Source of the DNA: Comamonas sp. lk
Lineage (GTDB): Bacteria > Pseudomonadota > Gammaproteobacteria > Burkholderiales > Burkholderiaceae_C
Length of the DNA: 64,000 bases
Assembly: GCA_945925985.1 (NCBI GenBank)
Contig: CAMELV010000013.1
Coordinates: forward strand, 36,492-100,491
Direction: 5' to 3'
Shown piece by piece: positions 16,295-24,589 of this stretch (positions are counted from its first letter, which is position 1; each line of letters opens with the position of its first letter). The translations under genes and the position numbers were made by a program. The notes below the pieces were generated by a model. That model had not been told where the DNA came from. It ran no database searches and was given only the letters and a program-made list of their open reading frames with translations.

Positions 16295-16933
16295 TCAGGC
16301 TTCGAAGTCCGGGCAGTTGACAGGCTGGGCCTTGTCAAAGGCCGGCAGGGCCATGCAGGCGTCAAACGCGGCCATCGTACGCGGTAGGCCATCCAGGTTA
16401 ACGTCAAAGCGGCGGCCGTTGAAGATTTGCGGAACCAGGCAGCAGTCGGCCAAAGTGGGTGAGTCGCCAAAGCAAAAGCGACCCGCAGGGCCCTGGGCCA
16501 ACTGCCGCTCGAAGCTTTCCAGCCCCTCGCGCACCCAATGACGGTACCAAGTGTTTTTGCGGTCCTCGTCCAAAGCCAGCGTTTTGCTCAGGTATTTGAG
16601 CACCCGAAGGTTGTTGATCGGGTGAATTTCGCAGGCGATCGACTGCGCCAAGGCGCGTACCCGGGCCCGGCCAGCGGCATCTGCAGGCAACAGCGGCGGG
16701 GTGGGCCGGGTCTCGTCCAGGTACTCGATGATGGCCATGGACTGCGACAGGCGCAGACCATCGACCTCAAGCATCGGCACCAGGGCATCCGGCACCAGAC
16801 TGGCGTAGGCCTCTTGTTTGTGCTCGCCACGCGCCAGATGCACCGGCAGGTACTCGTAGGACAGCCCTTTGAGCTCCAACGCAATGCGCACGCGGAAGGA
16901 GGCAGACGAACGGAAGTAGTTGTGCAGTTTCAT
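16295..16933 (-). CDS. Zeta-class glutathione S-transferase (maleylpyruvate/maleylacetoacetate isomerase)
   Basis: A 212-residue GST of the zeta class that uses glutathione to isomerise a cis double bond. The motif FRSSASFRVRIALELKG at residues 7-23 is the SSxSxRVRIAL glutathione site. PDALVPMLEVDG, LSQSMAIIEYLDE, CEIHPINNLRVLKYL and GDSPTLADCCLVPQ follow. A fumarylpyruvate-hydrolase-like gene 0.5 kb away on the other strand favours the gentisate route (NagL) over tyrosine breakdown (MaiA), but sequence alone does not decide. It starts 12 bases after pgeF ends its own upstream region. Confidence 0.88.
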   Translation of the reverse strand: MKLHNYFRSSASFRVRIALELKGLSYEYLPVHLARGEHKQEAYASLVPDALVPMLEVDGLRLSQSMAIIEYLDETRPTPPLLPADAAGRARVRALAQSIACEIHPINNLRVLKYLSKTLALDEDRKNTWYRHWVREGLESFERQLAQGPAGRFCFGDSPTLADCCLVPQIFNGRRFDVNLDGLPRTMAAFDACMALPAFDKAQPVNCPDFEA

Positions 16934-16963
16934 GCACGGAAGGATAACGCCTGAAAGGCTTAG

Positions 16964-17040
16964 CCGTCATTCCCGTGAACACGGGAATCCATGGATGCCC
17001 GATCAGGTCGGGCAGGTCGGGCAGGTCGGGCAGAGCGGGA
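16964..17040. repeat. GTCATTCCCG-family repeat with a short tandem expansion
   Basis: CGTCATTCCCGTGAACACGG and GAATCCATGGATGCCCGATC are followed by a 9-bp motif, CAGGTCGGG, repeated three times and then CAGAGCGGG. The tandem part looks like slippage within the repeat arm. The element lies between divergent genes. Confidence 0.75.
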
Positions 17041-17093
17041 TGCAGCAGCAGGCGCTAGACTAAGGGCCGTTATGACCCGCCAGGAGCCCTTTG

Positions 17094-17396
17094 ATGATTC
17101 TTGAACTTGCCGACATCCGCATCGCGCCCGGCCAAAACGCCGCTTTTGAGGAAGCGATCGAGCGCGGCCTGCGCACGGTGATCAGCCATGCCAAGGGGTT
17201 TGCTGGCTTCAAGGTCAACCGTGGTGTCGAGAGCGCAGAGCGTTACATCCTGCAGATTTTCTGGGACACGCTGGAAGACCACACCGTCGGCTTCCGCCAG
17301 TCGGAGGCGTTTGGCCAATGGCGCGCCATCGTCGGACCGTTTTTTGCCAGCCCACCCGTGGTGGAGCATTTTGAACTGGTGACCCGGCCAAGCTGA
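17094..17396 (+). CDS. Antibiotic biosynthesis monooxygenase (ABM) domain protein
   Basis: A 100-residue ferredoxin-like ABM-fold protein (MILELADIRIAPGQNAAFEE, AKGFAGFKVNRGVE, YILQIFWDTLEDHTVGFRQS, FGQWRAIVGPFF). Family members are small dimeric heme- or quinol-handling oxygenases or sensors; the substrate is unknown. The ATG at 17094 has CAGGAG 7 bases upstream. The GST-like isomerase is divergent, and the fumarylpyruvate-hydrolase-like gene follows after 72 bases on the same strand. Confidence 0.8.
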   Translation: MILELADIRIAPGQNAAFEEAIERGLRTVISHAKGFAGFKVNRGVESAERYILQIFWDTLEDHTVGFRQSEAFGQWRAIVGPFFASPPVVEHFELVTRPS

Positions 17397-17468
17397 AGGC
17401 AGTCCGCCTGGCATTGACCGGATTCGCCCTATGCCCTGTTTACTGTGGTTCCCCCTGAAAGGCTTTTT

Positions 17469-18164
17469 ATGAGTTTTGTCGTCACCCCCTCGTCGCAGAT
17501 CAGCGTGCCGGTCCTAGGTACCGAGGCCCGCTTCCCGGTCCACCGCATCTACTGCGTCGGCCGTAACTACGAAGAACATGCCAAGGAGATGGGCTTTACC
17601 GGTCGTGAACCGCCGTTCTTTTTCCTGAAGCCAACGGATGCGATCGTGGTCGTCAACCCAGGCGAAACCGCCGCCCTGCCCTACCCGACGCTGACCGTCA
17701 ACCTGCACCATGAGATCGAGTTGGTGGTGGCGATTGGCACTGGCGGCAAGAACATCAAGGCCGCTGACGCCCACCAACACATTTTTGGGTACGCGGTCGG
17801 TCTGGACATGACCCGGCGCGACCTGCAGAACGACATGAAGAAGCAGGGTCGGCCATGGTGCATCGGCAAAGCCTTCGATCACTCGGCTCCGATTGGCCCC
17901 ATCACCCCGGCGGCCCAAGCCGGCGATGTGACTGCCGCCGAGATTGCGCTGCAAGTGAACGGCCAGGACCGCCAGCGCAGCCAGGTCAGCAAGCTGATCT
18001 GGAACATTGCCGAAACCATTGAGCACCTGTCGGCCGCCTGGGAACTGCAACCCGGAGACCTGATTTACACCGGCACTCCGGAAGGCGTGGCCGCCGTCGT
18101 AGCCGGTGACACGCTGCATGGCACGGTGAGCGGCCTGACCCCGATCACGCTGCAAGTGCGCTGA
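17469..18164 (+). CDS. Fumarylacetoacetate hydrolase-family protein, likely fumarylpyruvate hydrolase
   Basis: A 231-residue FAH-fold hydrolase. Metal and substrate motifs are RIYCVGRNYEEHAKEMG, FFFLKPTDAIV, LHHEIELVVAIG (with the metal-binding Glu pair), GLDMTRRDLQNDMKKQGRPW and KAFDHSAPIGPI, and the C-terminal YTGTPEGVAAV. The DMTRRDLQ-KKQGRPWxxxKxFDxSAP pattern is that of NagK-like fumarylpyruvate hydrolases of the gentisate pathway. The ATG at 17469 follows GAAAGG. With the isomerase gene at 16295 it would convert maleylpyruvate to fumarate and pyruvate; a gentisate dioxygenase is not in the window. Confidence 0.85.
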   Translation: MSFVVTPSSQISVPVLGTEARFPVHRIYCVGRNYEEHAKEMGFTGREPPFFFLKPTDAIVVVNPGETAALPYPTLTVNLHHEIELVVAIGTGGKNIKAADAHQHIFGYAVGLDMTRRDLQNDMKKQGRPWCIGKAFDHSAPIGPITPAAQAGDVTAAEIALQVNGQDRQRSQVSKLIWNIAETIEHLSAAWELQPGDLIYTGTPEGVAAVVAGDTLHGTVSGLTPITLQVR

Positions 18165-18170
18165 GACCGG

Positions 18171-18722
18171 ATGGGCATGTTGCGCGAACCGATACGACAT
18201 TGCCGTCAATGCGGCGCCAGCGTGGTGTACCGCATCCCGGACGACGGTGACACCAAGGAACGCGCCATTTGCACTGCCTGCGCCACGGTCCATTATGAGA
18301 ACCCACTCAATGTGGTGGGCACCGTGCCGATCTGGGGCGACAAGGTGTTGCTTTGCAAGCGCAACATTGAGCCCCGATGGGGCAAATGGACGCTGCCAGC
18401 CGGCTTTATGGAGCTTAACGAGACGGTAGCCGAAGGCGCCGCACGGGAGACAGTGGAAGAGTCTGGCGCCGAATTTGAGCTGGAGGGCCTGTTCTCGCTA
18501 GTGAACGTGGCGCGCGTGGGCCAGGTGCACCTGTTTTACCGGGCCCGCCTGCTGAGCGACCGCTTCAACCCCGGTTTTGAAACCATCGAGGCCCGGCTGT
18601 TTGCCGAGGATGAGATTCCTTGGGACGAGATCGCCTTCCGCACCGTCAAGGAAACCCTGGAACATTACTTTGCCGACCGGCGGGCGGGGGCCTTCTCGAT
18701 CCACGCCATCGACATCACCTGA
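18171..18722 (+). CDS. Nudix hydrolase with N-terminal zinc ribbon
   Basis: A 183-residue protein. Residues 10-40 carry two Cys pairs (CRQC and CTAC), forming a small zinc ribbon. The Nudix box GFMELNETVAEGAARETVEE with SGA matches GX5EX7REUXEEXGU. This layout is like the NudC-type and ADP-ribose/NADH-type Nudix proteins of Burkholderiales; the substrate cannot be read from sequence. It starts 6 bases after the FAH-like gene and is followed 29 bases later by the exonuclease fusion gene, so all three may be one transcript. Confidence 0.85.
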   Translation: MGMLREPIRHCRQCGASVVYRIPDDGDTKERAICTACATVHYENPLNVVGTVPIWGDKVLLCKRNIEPRWGKWTLPAGFMELNETVAEGAARETVEESGAEFELEGLFSLVNVARVGQVHLFYRARLLSDRFNPGFETIEARLFAEDEIPWDEIAFRTVKETLEHYFADRRAGAFSIHAIDIT

Positions 18723-18751
18723 TTGGCCACGGCTTGCTGCCTGCGCCCGCG

Positions 18752-20179
18752 ATGCTGCCCTGTTACCTGTTGCTTGACCTGGAAACCACCGGCGGAAATG
18801 CGGTGCGCGACCGCATCACCGAGATTGCTGCCGTGCGCATGGAGGGCGGGCAGGAGGTGGCCCGCTGGAGCACCCTGGTGCACCCGGGCGGCCGAATTCC
18901 ACCCTTCATTCAGAGCCTGACTGGCATCAGCGACGCCATGGTGGCCGAAGCCCCCGGTTTTGACGAGGTAGCCGGCAAGCTGCTGGCCTTGCTGGAGGGC
19001 GCCGTTCTGGTGGCGCATAACGTGCGCTTCGACCACGGTTTTTTGCTGCATGAGTTTGCTCGCGCGGACATCACCCTGAAAACGCGCACGCTGTGTACGG
19101 TGCGGCTATCACGCCTGCTCTACCCGCAGCACCGCAGCCATGGGCTCGATGCCATCATGCAGCGGCACGGCCTGCAGACCCAGGCCCGCCACCGCGCCAT
19201 GGGCGACGTGGACATGGTGCTGGCCTGGTTGCGCCTGGCCGAAGCCGAACTGGGCGCTGATACCCTGCGCCAACAGGCACAGACCCTCCTGCAAGGCAGT
19301 GCTGCCCTGCCACCTCAGCTGGACACCCGCATCACCGACATCCCGGAGGGGCCAGGGGTCTACCTGTTTTACGGCGAAGGACCCCTGCCGCTCTACATCG
19401 GCAAGAGCGTGACGATGCGCACCCGGGTGATGTCGCATTTTCAGGCCGCCAGCCGACAGCCGCGCGAAATGCGCATGGCGCAGGAGATCCGCCGCGTCGA
19501 GTGGCGCGAAACAGCGGGTGAACTGGGCGCCCTGCTGCTCGAGGCCCGGCTGGTGAAAGACCTGCAGCCGGTCCACAACAGGCAGCTTCGACGCGAACGC
19601 GCCCTGTGCGCTTGGCGCCTGGATGACAACCCCAAGGTGCGGCCGCTGACCACACTGGTCAGCGGTGCCGACTTTGAGCCAACGCAATTTGGCTGCCTTT
19701 ACGGCGTCTACCGCTCCCGCCGGCAGGCCCAGGAGGCGCTGCGCGAGCTGGCCGATGCGCATGGCCTGTGCCTGCAAGTGCTGGGCTTGGAGTCTGGCCA
19801 AGGCCGCTGTTTTGCCCATCAAGTGGGGCGTTGCAAGGGCGTCTGTTGCGGCCAGGAAAAGCCCGAGCGGCACCGGCTGCGGCTCGAACTGGCACTGGCC
19901 GCGCAAAAGCTGCGGGTCTGGCCCTTTGCCGGACCGATCGGCCTGCGGGAGGTAGACCCGGTGCGCGGCCGCACCGAGATCCACCTGTTTGACCAGTGGT
20001 GTCACCTGGCCACGGTGTACGACGACGACAGTTTGGCAGACGCTCTTGCTGGCGGCACCGGCAATACCAGCCGCAGCAACCTGGCCTTTGACCTGGACAC
20101 TTACCGCCTGCTGCTCAAGCACCTGGCGGCGCCGGCGCGCGCTGGATTGTCCTTGCTGACCTGGCCGGCCGTAAGCTGA
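18752..20179 (+). CDS. DnaQ-type exonuclease fused to a GIY-YIG (UvrC/Cho-like) nuclease domain
   Basis: A 475-residue two-nuclease protein. Residues 1-165 form a DEDDh exonuclease (LLDLETTGG, HNVRFDHGFLLHEF, HRAMGDVDMV). Residues about 195-290 form a GIY-YIG domain (GPGVYLFYGEGPLPLYIGKS, then LLLEARLVKDLQPVHNRQLR). A C-terminal part has Cys residues in GRCFAHQVGRCKGVCCG, also seen in UvrC relatives. This pairs a proofreading-type 3'-5' exonuclease with a UvrC/Cho-like nicking domain, pointing to DNA repair. The ATG at 18752 was chosen because the exonuclease motif follows at once. Confidence 0.88.
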   Translation: MLPCYLLLDLETTGGNAVRDRITEIAAVRMEGGQEVARWSTLVHPGGRIPPFIQSLTGISDAMVAEAPGFDEVAGKLLALLEGAVLVAHNVRFDHGFLLHEFARADITLKTRTLCTVRLSRLLYPQHRSHGLDAIMQRHGLQTQARHRAMGDVDMVLAWLRLAEAELGADTLRQQAQTLLQGSAALPPQLDTRITDIPEGPGVYLFYGEGPLPLYIGKSVTMRTRVMSHFQAASRQPREMRMAQEIRRVEWRETAGELGALLLEARLVKDLQPVHNRQLRRERALCAWRLDDNPKVRPLTTLVSGADFEPTQFGCLYGVYRSRRQAQEALRELADAHGLCLQVLGLESGQGRCFAHQVGRCKGVCCGQEKPERHRLRLELALAAQKLRVWPFAGPIGLREVDPVRGRTEIHLFDQWCHLATVYDDDSLADALAGGTGNTSRSNLAFDLDTYRLLLKHLAAPARAGLSLLTWPAVS

Positions 20180-20206
20180 CACCGATCTGAGGGGCCAGTC
20201 GCCGCC

Positions 20207-20599
20207 TTAAGGGTGCAGTTTGGTCCAGACGGTTTTCATCTTGGCTTCCAGCATGGCCGGGGTAAACGGCTTCATGATGTAGCTGGAGACGCCAGCCTTG
20301 ACCGCGTCCATCACCAGGGTGCGCTCACTCTCGGCGGTAATCATGATGAAGGGCACTGGCCCCAATCGTTTGTCGGCTCGCACCAGTTTGAGGAATTCAA
20401 TGCCCCTCTCGCCATTGACCATCACCTTGACGGAGCCACTCTGGAGAATGAAAACCGCCGGCGCCGGCTCATGCTGGGTCAACAGGACCACATCAGTCGG
20501 CAGTTGATACTTGACCACCGTAGCAGCCACCAGCGCCAACTCGTGATCTTGAAGGCCTTTGAATAGCTCAGATTGCTTTAGCGTTTCAATGTTCGACAT
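20207..20599 (-). CDS. Chimera: partial cNMP-binding domain plus C-terminal half of a receiver domain
   Basis: A 130-residue protein. Residues 1 to about 62 (TLKQSELFKGLQDHELALVA, then PAPAVFILQSGSVKVMV) are the front of a cyclic-nucleotide-binding barrel. Residues from about 66 (GIEFLKLVRADKRLGPVPF, MITAESERTLVMDAVKAG, SSYIMKPFTPAMLEAKM) are the back half of a CheY-like receiver, with the conserved Thr/Ser and Lys (IMKPF) but without the acidic pocket and phospho-acceptor Asp, which would lie in the missing first half. An in-frame deletion that fused two genes, or a split-domain protein, would explain this. The function is doubtful. dinG ends just upstream on the same strand. Confidence 0.7.
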   Translation of the reverse strand: MSNIETLKQSELFKGLQDHELALVAATVVKYQLPTDVVLLTQHEPAPAVFILQSGSVKVMVNGERGIEFLKLVRADKRLGPVPFIMITAESERTLVMDAVKAGVSSYIMKPFTPAMLEAKMKTVWTKLHP

Positions 20600-20607
20600 C
20601 TTGACTT

Positions 20608-22854
20608 TCAGGCTTGGGGCTGGGCACTGCGCCGAGACACCGCATACGGGGGCAGGCCGCGTAGCATTCGCTGGCCATAGCCCTGTTGCAGCAGTCGTCG
20701 GTCATAACAGACCACGGTGGCCTGGTCTTCTTCGGTGCGAATGGCGCGGCCGGTCCACTGCAGCAGGCGAACACCGGTCGCCGGCACAACCAACTCGGTA
20801 AAGGGATCACGCCCTAGCGTTTTAAGCCACTCGGCCCGGGCCTCCTCCACAGGGTCAGCCGGCGGGCTGAACGGCAGCTTGGCGATAAACACGGTTTCGC
20901 ACAACCGGCCTGGCAGGTCCAAGCCCTCTCCAAAGGACTGCAAACCAAAAATAATAGACGGCTGCCCGGCCTCGATACGGGCCTGGTGTGCCGCCAGCAA
21001 GCGGCTGCGGGACAGTTGGCCCTGCACCAGAACGCAAGCCAGCAAGGCCGGGGCCAGCGCATCGACCGCCGCCTTCATCTGTACCCTGGAGGTGAACAGC
21101 GCCAGCGCACCATGGCCGACTCGCCGCAAGTCCGTCATCAGCTCAGCCACCATGGCCCGCGTGTAAGCGGGGGCGTCACGCGGATCAGCGGCTGTCTCCA
21201 CCACCACCAGCCGGCCCTGGGTCTGGTAATCAAAGGGGCTGTCCACCGCCAGCGTTGTGACCTGGTCCTGCCCGTCCAACCCGGCCTCCTGCAAAAAATA
21301 GTCAAAGCTGCCGCAGCTGGTCAGGGTGGCTGAGGTGACCACCGCTGCCCGTACTTGCCGCCAGAGGTGCTGGCGCAGCAGATCGCCCGGCACAATCGGG
21401 CAGGCATGAGCGCTCACCACCACCAAGCCTGAACTGGTGTCGGCCTCGAACCACTTGGCCATAGGCGGGTCGCTGTCGGTCAGCAGCAGGCTACTGGTAT
21501 GCGTAACGGCAAGTAGGCGCGGCGCCAACTGGCCCAGCCGGGCGTACATCAAAGCACAACCCAGCGCCTGAGCTGGGTCTTCGCGAACCAGGCGTTTGAG
21601 CTCGCTGGCGAGTTCCTCCAGTACGGCTGATAAGCCAGCGGCATGGCCTTGCACCAAGGCCAGGGGCGCCTGCAGCTCAGGCGGCAAGACACCATGGCGC
21701 AGCCGATGCAGGCTGTTGTACCCGGCTGACTCGGCACTCAGGCGGTCCATCAACAGCCGTGCCAGGTCATTCAATGCGCTTTTGAGTTGCTGCGCCAGTG
21801 TGTCGACGTCCTGCGCCAGGACCATCTGAACTTTGCCGCTGACCTCACGCAGGGCCTTGGGCAGTTTGTCGAGCCAGCGCAGGTTGGACAGGTCCATGGT
21901 GCTGGAAAACTGGCGCAAGGCCACCGCCGGCAGGTGATGGCCCTCATCAAAGACCAACAAGCAGTTGTCGAGTTCGGGCAGGGTCTTCATGCCGACCGAG
22001 GCCAACACGAGGTCGTGGTTGGCCACGATTACCTGCGCCTCAGCCAAGCGGCTGCGTGCCTGGTAGTAGCTGCAGTCTCGGTAACGCGGGCAATGGCGGG
22101 CAGTACAGGTGTGACGCTCGGCGGCTACCGTTGCCCAGTCCTGGGCTTCGGGCTGATCGGGCAAATTATCCCGGTCGCCGTCCCAGTGGCCTCCGGCCAG
22201 GGCGTTAGACAGCGTGGCATACAGTGCGTCGCGCCTTGCTTGCGGATCATCGCCGCGGAGTTGGCGGCCATAAGCCGCGGTGGGCGGGGGAACATCGTCG
22301 TCTGGGCCGAACAAATCGTCCTCGGCGCCCTCAACGGCGCCACCGCTCAGGCGGTCAAGTTTGAACTTGCAGACATAGCGGCCACGGCCCTTGGCCAGTG
22401 CAAATACAAATGGGGTCTGCAGCACTGCCGCCAGCGCAGGCAGGTCTTTGGTCATCAATTGCTCCTGCAGGGCCACCGTGGCGGTGGAGATGACCAGCCG
22501 GGTCTTGAGCGCCAGTGCCAGCGACACCATGGTGGCCCCGTAGGCGGCCGACTTGCCAACACCAGTACCGGCTTGGATCACACTGACCGCCCGAACCGGG
22601 TCAGAGTGCTCGCCCAGTGTGACGGCGCTCATGGCGTCGGCAATTCGCTGGGCCATGGCTTGCTGGCCGGTGCGCACGCGAAAACCCGGTGTTCCGGACA
22701 GCACTTGCTCAAAAGCGACAAGAGACGCTTGGGTCAACTCATGCGGGCTCAAGGCAGACGTCCAGGCTGGGCAAGGGTTCGATGTGCATGCTGCTATTAC
22801 ACCGCCAAACACGCGGGCAAACGCTGACGCCGTCGTGATCGGTGCGAATTGCAA
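20608..22854 (-). CDS. dinG: ATP-dependent DNA helicase DinG
   Basis: A superfamily 2 XPD-like 5'-3' helicase of about 748 residues. Walker A is QAGTGVGKSAAYGA, the DEAH-type box is VFDEGHHLPA, and late motifs include FGLQSFGEGLDLPGRL and VRLLQWTGRAIRTEEDQ. Four cysteines (YVCKF, HTCTARHCPRYRDCSY) form the iron-sulphur cluster site between motifs I and II. It is involved in repair and in resolving R-loops and blocked forks. The longest frame begins with TTG at 22854; a later non-ATG start close to LSPHELTQASL is possible, so the first roughly 35 residues are uncertain. Confidence 0.92.
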   Translation of the reverse strand: MQFAPITTASAFARVFGGVIAACTSNPCPAWTSALSPHELTQASLVAFEQVLSGTPGFRVRTGQQAMAQRIADAMSAVTLGEHSDPVRAVSVIQAGTGVGKSAAYGATMVSLALALKTRLVISTATVALQEQLMTKDLPALAAVLQTPFVFALAKGRGRYVCKFKLDRLSGGAVEGAEDDLFGPDDDVPPPTAAYGRQLRGDDPQARRDALYATLSNALAGGHWDGDRDNLPDQPEAQDWATVAAERHTCTARHCPRYRDCSYYQARSRLAEAQVIVANHDLVLASVGMKTLPELDNCLLVFDEGHHLPAVALRQFSSTMDLSNLRWLDKLPKALREVSGKVQMVLAQDVDTLAQQLKSALNDLARLLMDRLSAESAGYNSLHRLRHGVLPPELQAPLALVQGHAAGLSAVLEELASELKRLVREDPAQALGCALMYARLGQLAPRLLAVTHTSSLLLTDSDPPMAKWFEADTSSGLVVVSAHACPIVPGDLLRQHLWRQVRAAVVTSATLTSCGSFDYFLQEAGLDGQDQVTTLAVDSPFDYQTQGRLVVVETAADPRDAPAYTRAMVAELMTDLRRVGHGALALFTSRVQMKAAVDALAPALLACVLVQGQLSRSRLLAAHQARIEAGQPSIIFGLQSFGEGLDLPGRLCETVFIAKLPFSPPADPVEEARAEWLKTLGRDPFTELVVPATGVRLLQWTGRAIRTEEDQATVVCYDRRLLQQGYGQRMLRGLPPYAVSRRSAQPQA

Positions 22855-22901
22855 GACCCACAGTGCTATTCAGACGGCATTGGCAGGCTATATTTGGGCT
22901 T

Positions 22902-23372
22902 ATGAACACAACAGCCCACTCCCCAACCATTTCGGGCTTACCTTGGCGCAGGCTGTTGGTCGCGCTGGTGCTGGCGTGTTTTGGCCGCACCGGCCTGGCG
23001 ACTCTGGGGGCAGCGCCTGCAACCCCGGCAAACGCTGCAATCGGTGTCAATACCGCCTACACCATATCCGAAAGCTTGCTAGACAACGGGACTCGGGTGC
23101 ACGAATTTGTCACGCCCGCAGGACGGGTCTTTGCAGTGAGCTGGCGTGGCCCGGTATTGCCCGACCTGAGGGCCTTGCTGGGAGATTACTTGAACATTTT
23201 CCAACGCCACACCGATGCAGCGCGCCAAGCCGGCCTTCGCGGCGGACCGGTTAACTTGGCGCAAGATGGCTTGGTCTTGCGTTCCAGCGGCCGCATGGGG
23301 CACTTTTCTGGTCATGCCTATGTACCCACCCTGGTGCCCCAAGGTGTCAATATCCATGAGTTGCTCATTTAA
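22902..23372 (+). CDS. DUF2844 family exported protein
   Basis: A 156-residue protein with a signal peptide (basic WRR, then LLVALVLACFG, cleavage near AxA at about 33-48). The mature part has YTISESLLDNGTRVHEFVTP, GRVFAVSWRGPVLPDLRALL and SGRMGHFSGHAYVPTLVP, the pattern of DUF2844. The family usually sits next to DUF3443, as here; the next gene starts 17 bases before this one ends. The role is unknown and the location is probably periplasmic. It is divergent from dinG. Confidence 0.85.
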   Translation: MNTTAHSPTISGLPWRRLLVALVLACFGRTGLATLGAAPATPANAAIGVNTAYTISESLLDNGTRVHEFVTPAGRVFAVSWRGPVLPDLRALLGDYLNIFQRHTDAARQAGLRGGPVNLAQDGLVLRSSGRMGHFSGHAYVPTLVPQGVNIHELLI

Positions 23373-24588
23373 GGGCTTGCTCCAACAGATTGCCGTCACA
23401 CTGCTTTCAGTCTGGGTGGCAGCTTGTGGCGGCAGCAGCAGCGTGCCGGCTAACCTTCCGACGGTAGAGATGCCAGTCGGCAATAACGCGATTGCCGTTA
23501 TCGTCAATCGGGGCCCGACGGGGAACAGTGTAAACAGGCTTTACACCAGCGTCACCATTTGTGAACCGGGCAGCAGCAGCCAATGCCAGACCATCGACCA
23601 TGTGCTGGTGGACAGCGGCTCCACCGGCTTGCGCCTCCTGGCCTCGGTGATCCGCCCTGACCTGAATCTAAACCTTCAGTTGAGTGCGCAAGGCTTTCCT
23701 ATGCTCAACTGCATCCAGTTCGTAGACAGCAGCTTTGCCTGGGGTCCGATTGCCGGGTTCGACCTGAAGTTGGGTGGTAAAACGGCCAGTGCCCTACCAA
23801 CGCAGCTGATGGGGTACACCTCGACCGCGGCCCTGAGCGCCAACTGCGCGACCGGGCTGCCGCTCAACTCGGTCGCCAGCTTGGGCGCCAATGGGGTGCT
23901 GGGCGTCGGCCTGCTCAAACAGGATTGCGGCGCCAACTGTGTCACCAACCCGCGCAATGGGTACTACTTCCGCTGTAGCACGGCCAATTGCACGGCGGCA
24001 CTGACTACGGTGGCTAACCTGACTCAGCAACTCAGCAACCCGGTCTCTCGTTTCAGTAGTGACAACAACGGCTTGGTGTTGGACCTGCCCCAGGTGGACC
24101 CATCGGGCGCCGTCGGGCTCAATGGCACTCTTGTGTTTGGCATTGGCACTCAGGCCAACAACCAGTATGTGCCGGGTAATGTGCTCAACACCAGCACCAC
24201 GGGCCGGATCACAACACTCCTGTCGGGACTGCAGTTGACCAACAGCTTTCTTGACACCGGCTCCAACGCAGTATTCTTTGACGCCACCTCGGTCCCTTTG
24301 TGCCCCGGCAGCGACCCGATTCGTTTTTATTGTCCGCCTACCCGCGTCAATGGATCGGCCTCGCTCATCGGCACCAACGGCGCGACAGTGCCCGTCAACT
24401 TTGCCGTGGACAATGCCTTGACCCTATTTGCCAGCCCGGCAAGGGCCGTCTTGCCCACACTCGCAGGAACCCTCGGCGACCCGAGAGGCTTTGATTGGGG
24501 GTTGCCGTTTTTCTATGGCCGTCGCGTGTTTCTGGGGATCGAAAACGAGCCATCGCCGGCGGGAACTGGCCCGTTTTTCGCCTTCTGA
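23356..24588 (+). CDS. DUF3443 family lipoprotein with aspartic-protease-like DxG motifs
   Basis: A 410-residue protein with a lipoprotein signal (LLQQIAVTLLSVWVAAC, lipobox ending at Cys 24), so probably anchored in an envelope membrane. It matches DUF3443: NAIAVIVNRGPTGNSVNRLY, then Cys-rich text. Two active-site-like motifs are visible, HVLVDSGSTGLRLL (Asp 86) and SFLDTGSNAVFF (Asp 300), with spacing and hydrophobic flanks like the two lobes of pepsin-type proteases. Protease activity is inference. The start overlaps the DUF2844 gene by 17 bases, implying coupled expression. Confidence 0.85.
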   Translation: MSCSFKGLLQQIAVTLLSVWVAACGGSSSVPANLPTVEMPVGNNAIAVIVNRGPTGNSVNRLYTSVTICEPGSSSQCQTIDHVLVDSGSTGLRLLASVIRPDLNLNLQLSAQGFPMLNCIQFVDSSFAWGPIAGFDLKLGGKTASALPTQLMGYTSTAALSANCATGLPLNSVASLGANGVLGVGLLKQDCGANCVTNPRNGYYFRCSTANCTAALTTVANLTQQLSNPVSRFSSDNNGLVLDLPQVDPSGAVGLNGTLVFGIGTQANNQYVPGNVLNTSTTGRITTLLSGLQLTNSFLDTGSNAVFFDATSVPLCPGSDPIRFYCPPTRVNGSASLIGTNGATVPVNFAVDNALTLFASPARAVLPTLAGTLGDPRGFDWGLPFFYGRRVFLGIENEPSPAGTGPFFAF

Positions 24589-24589
24589 A

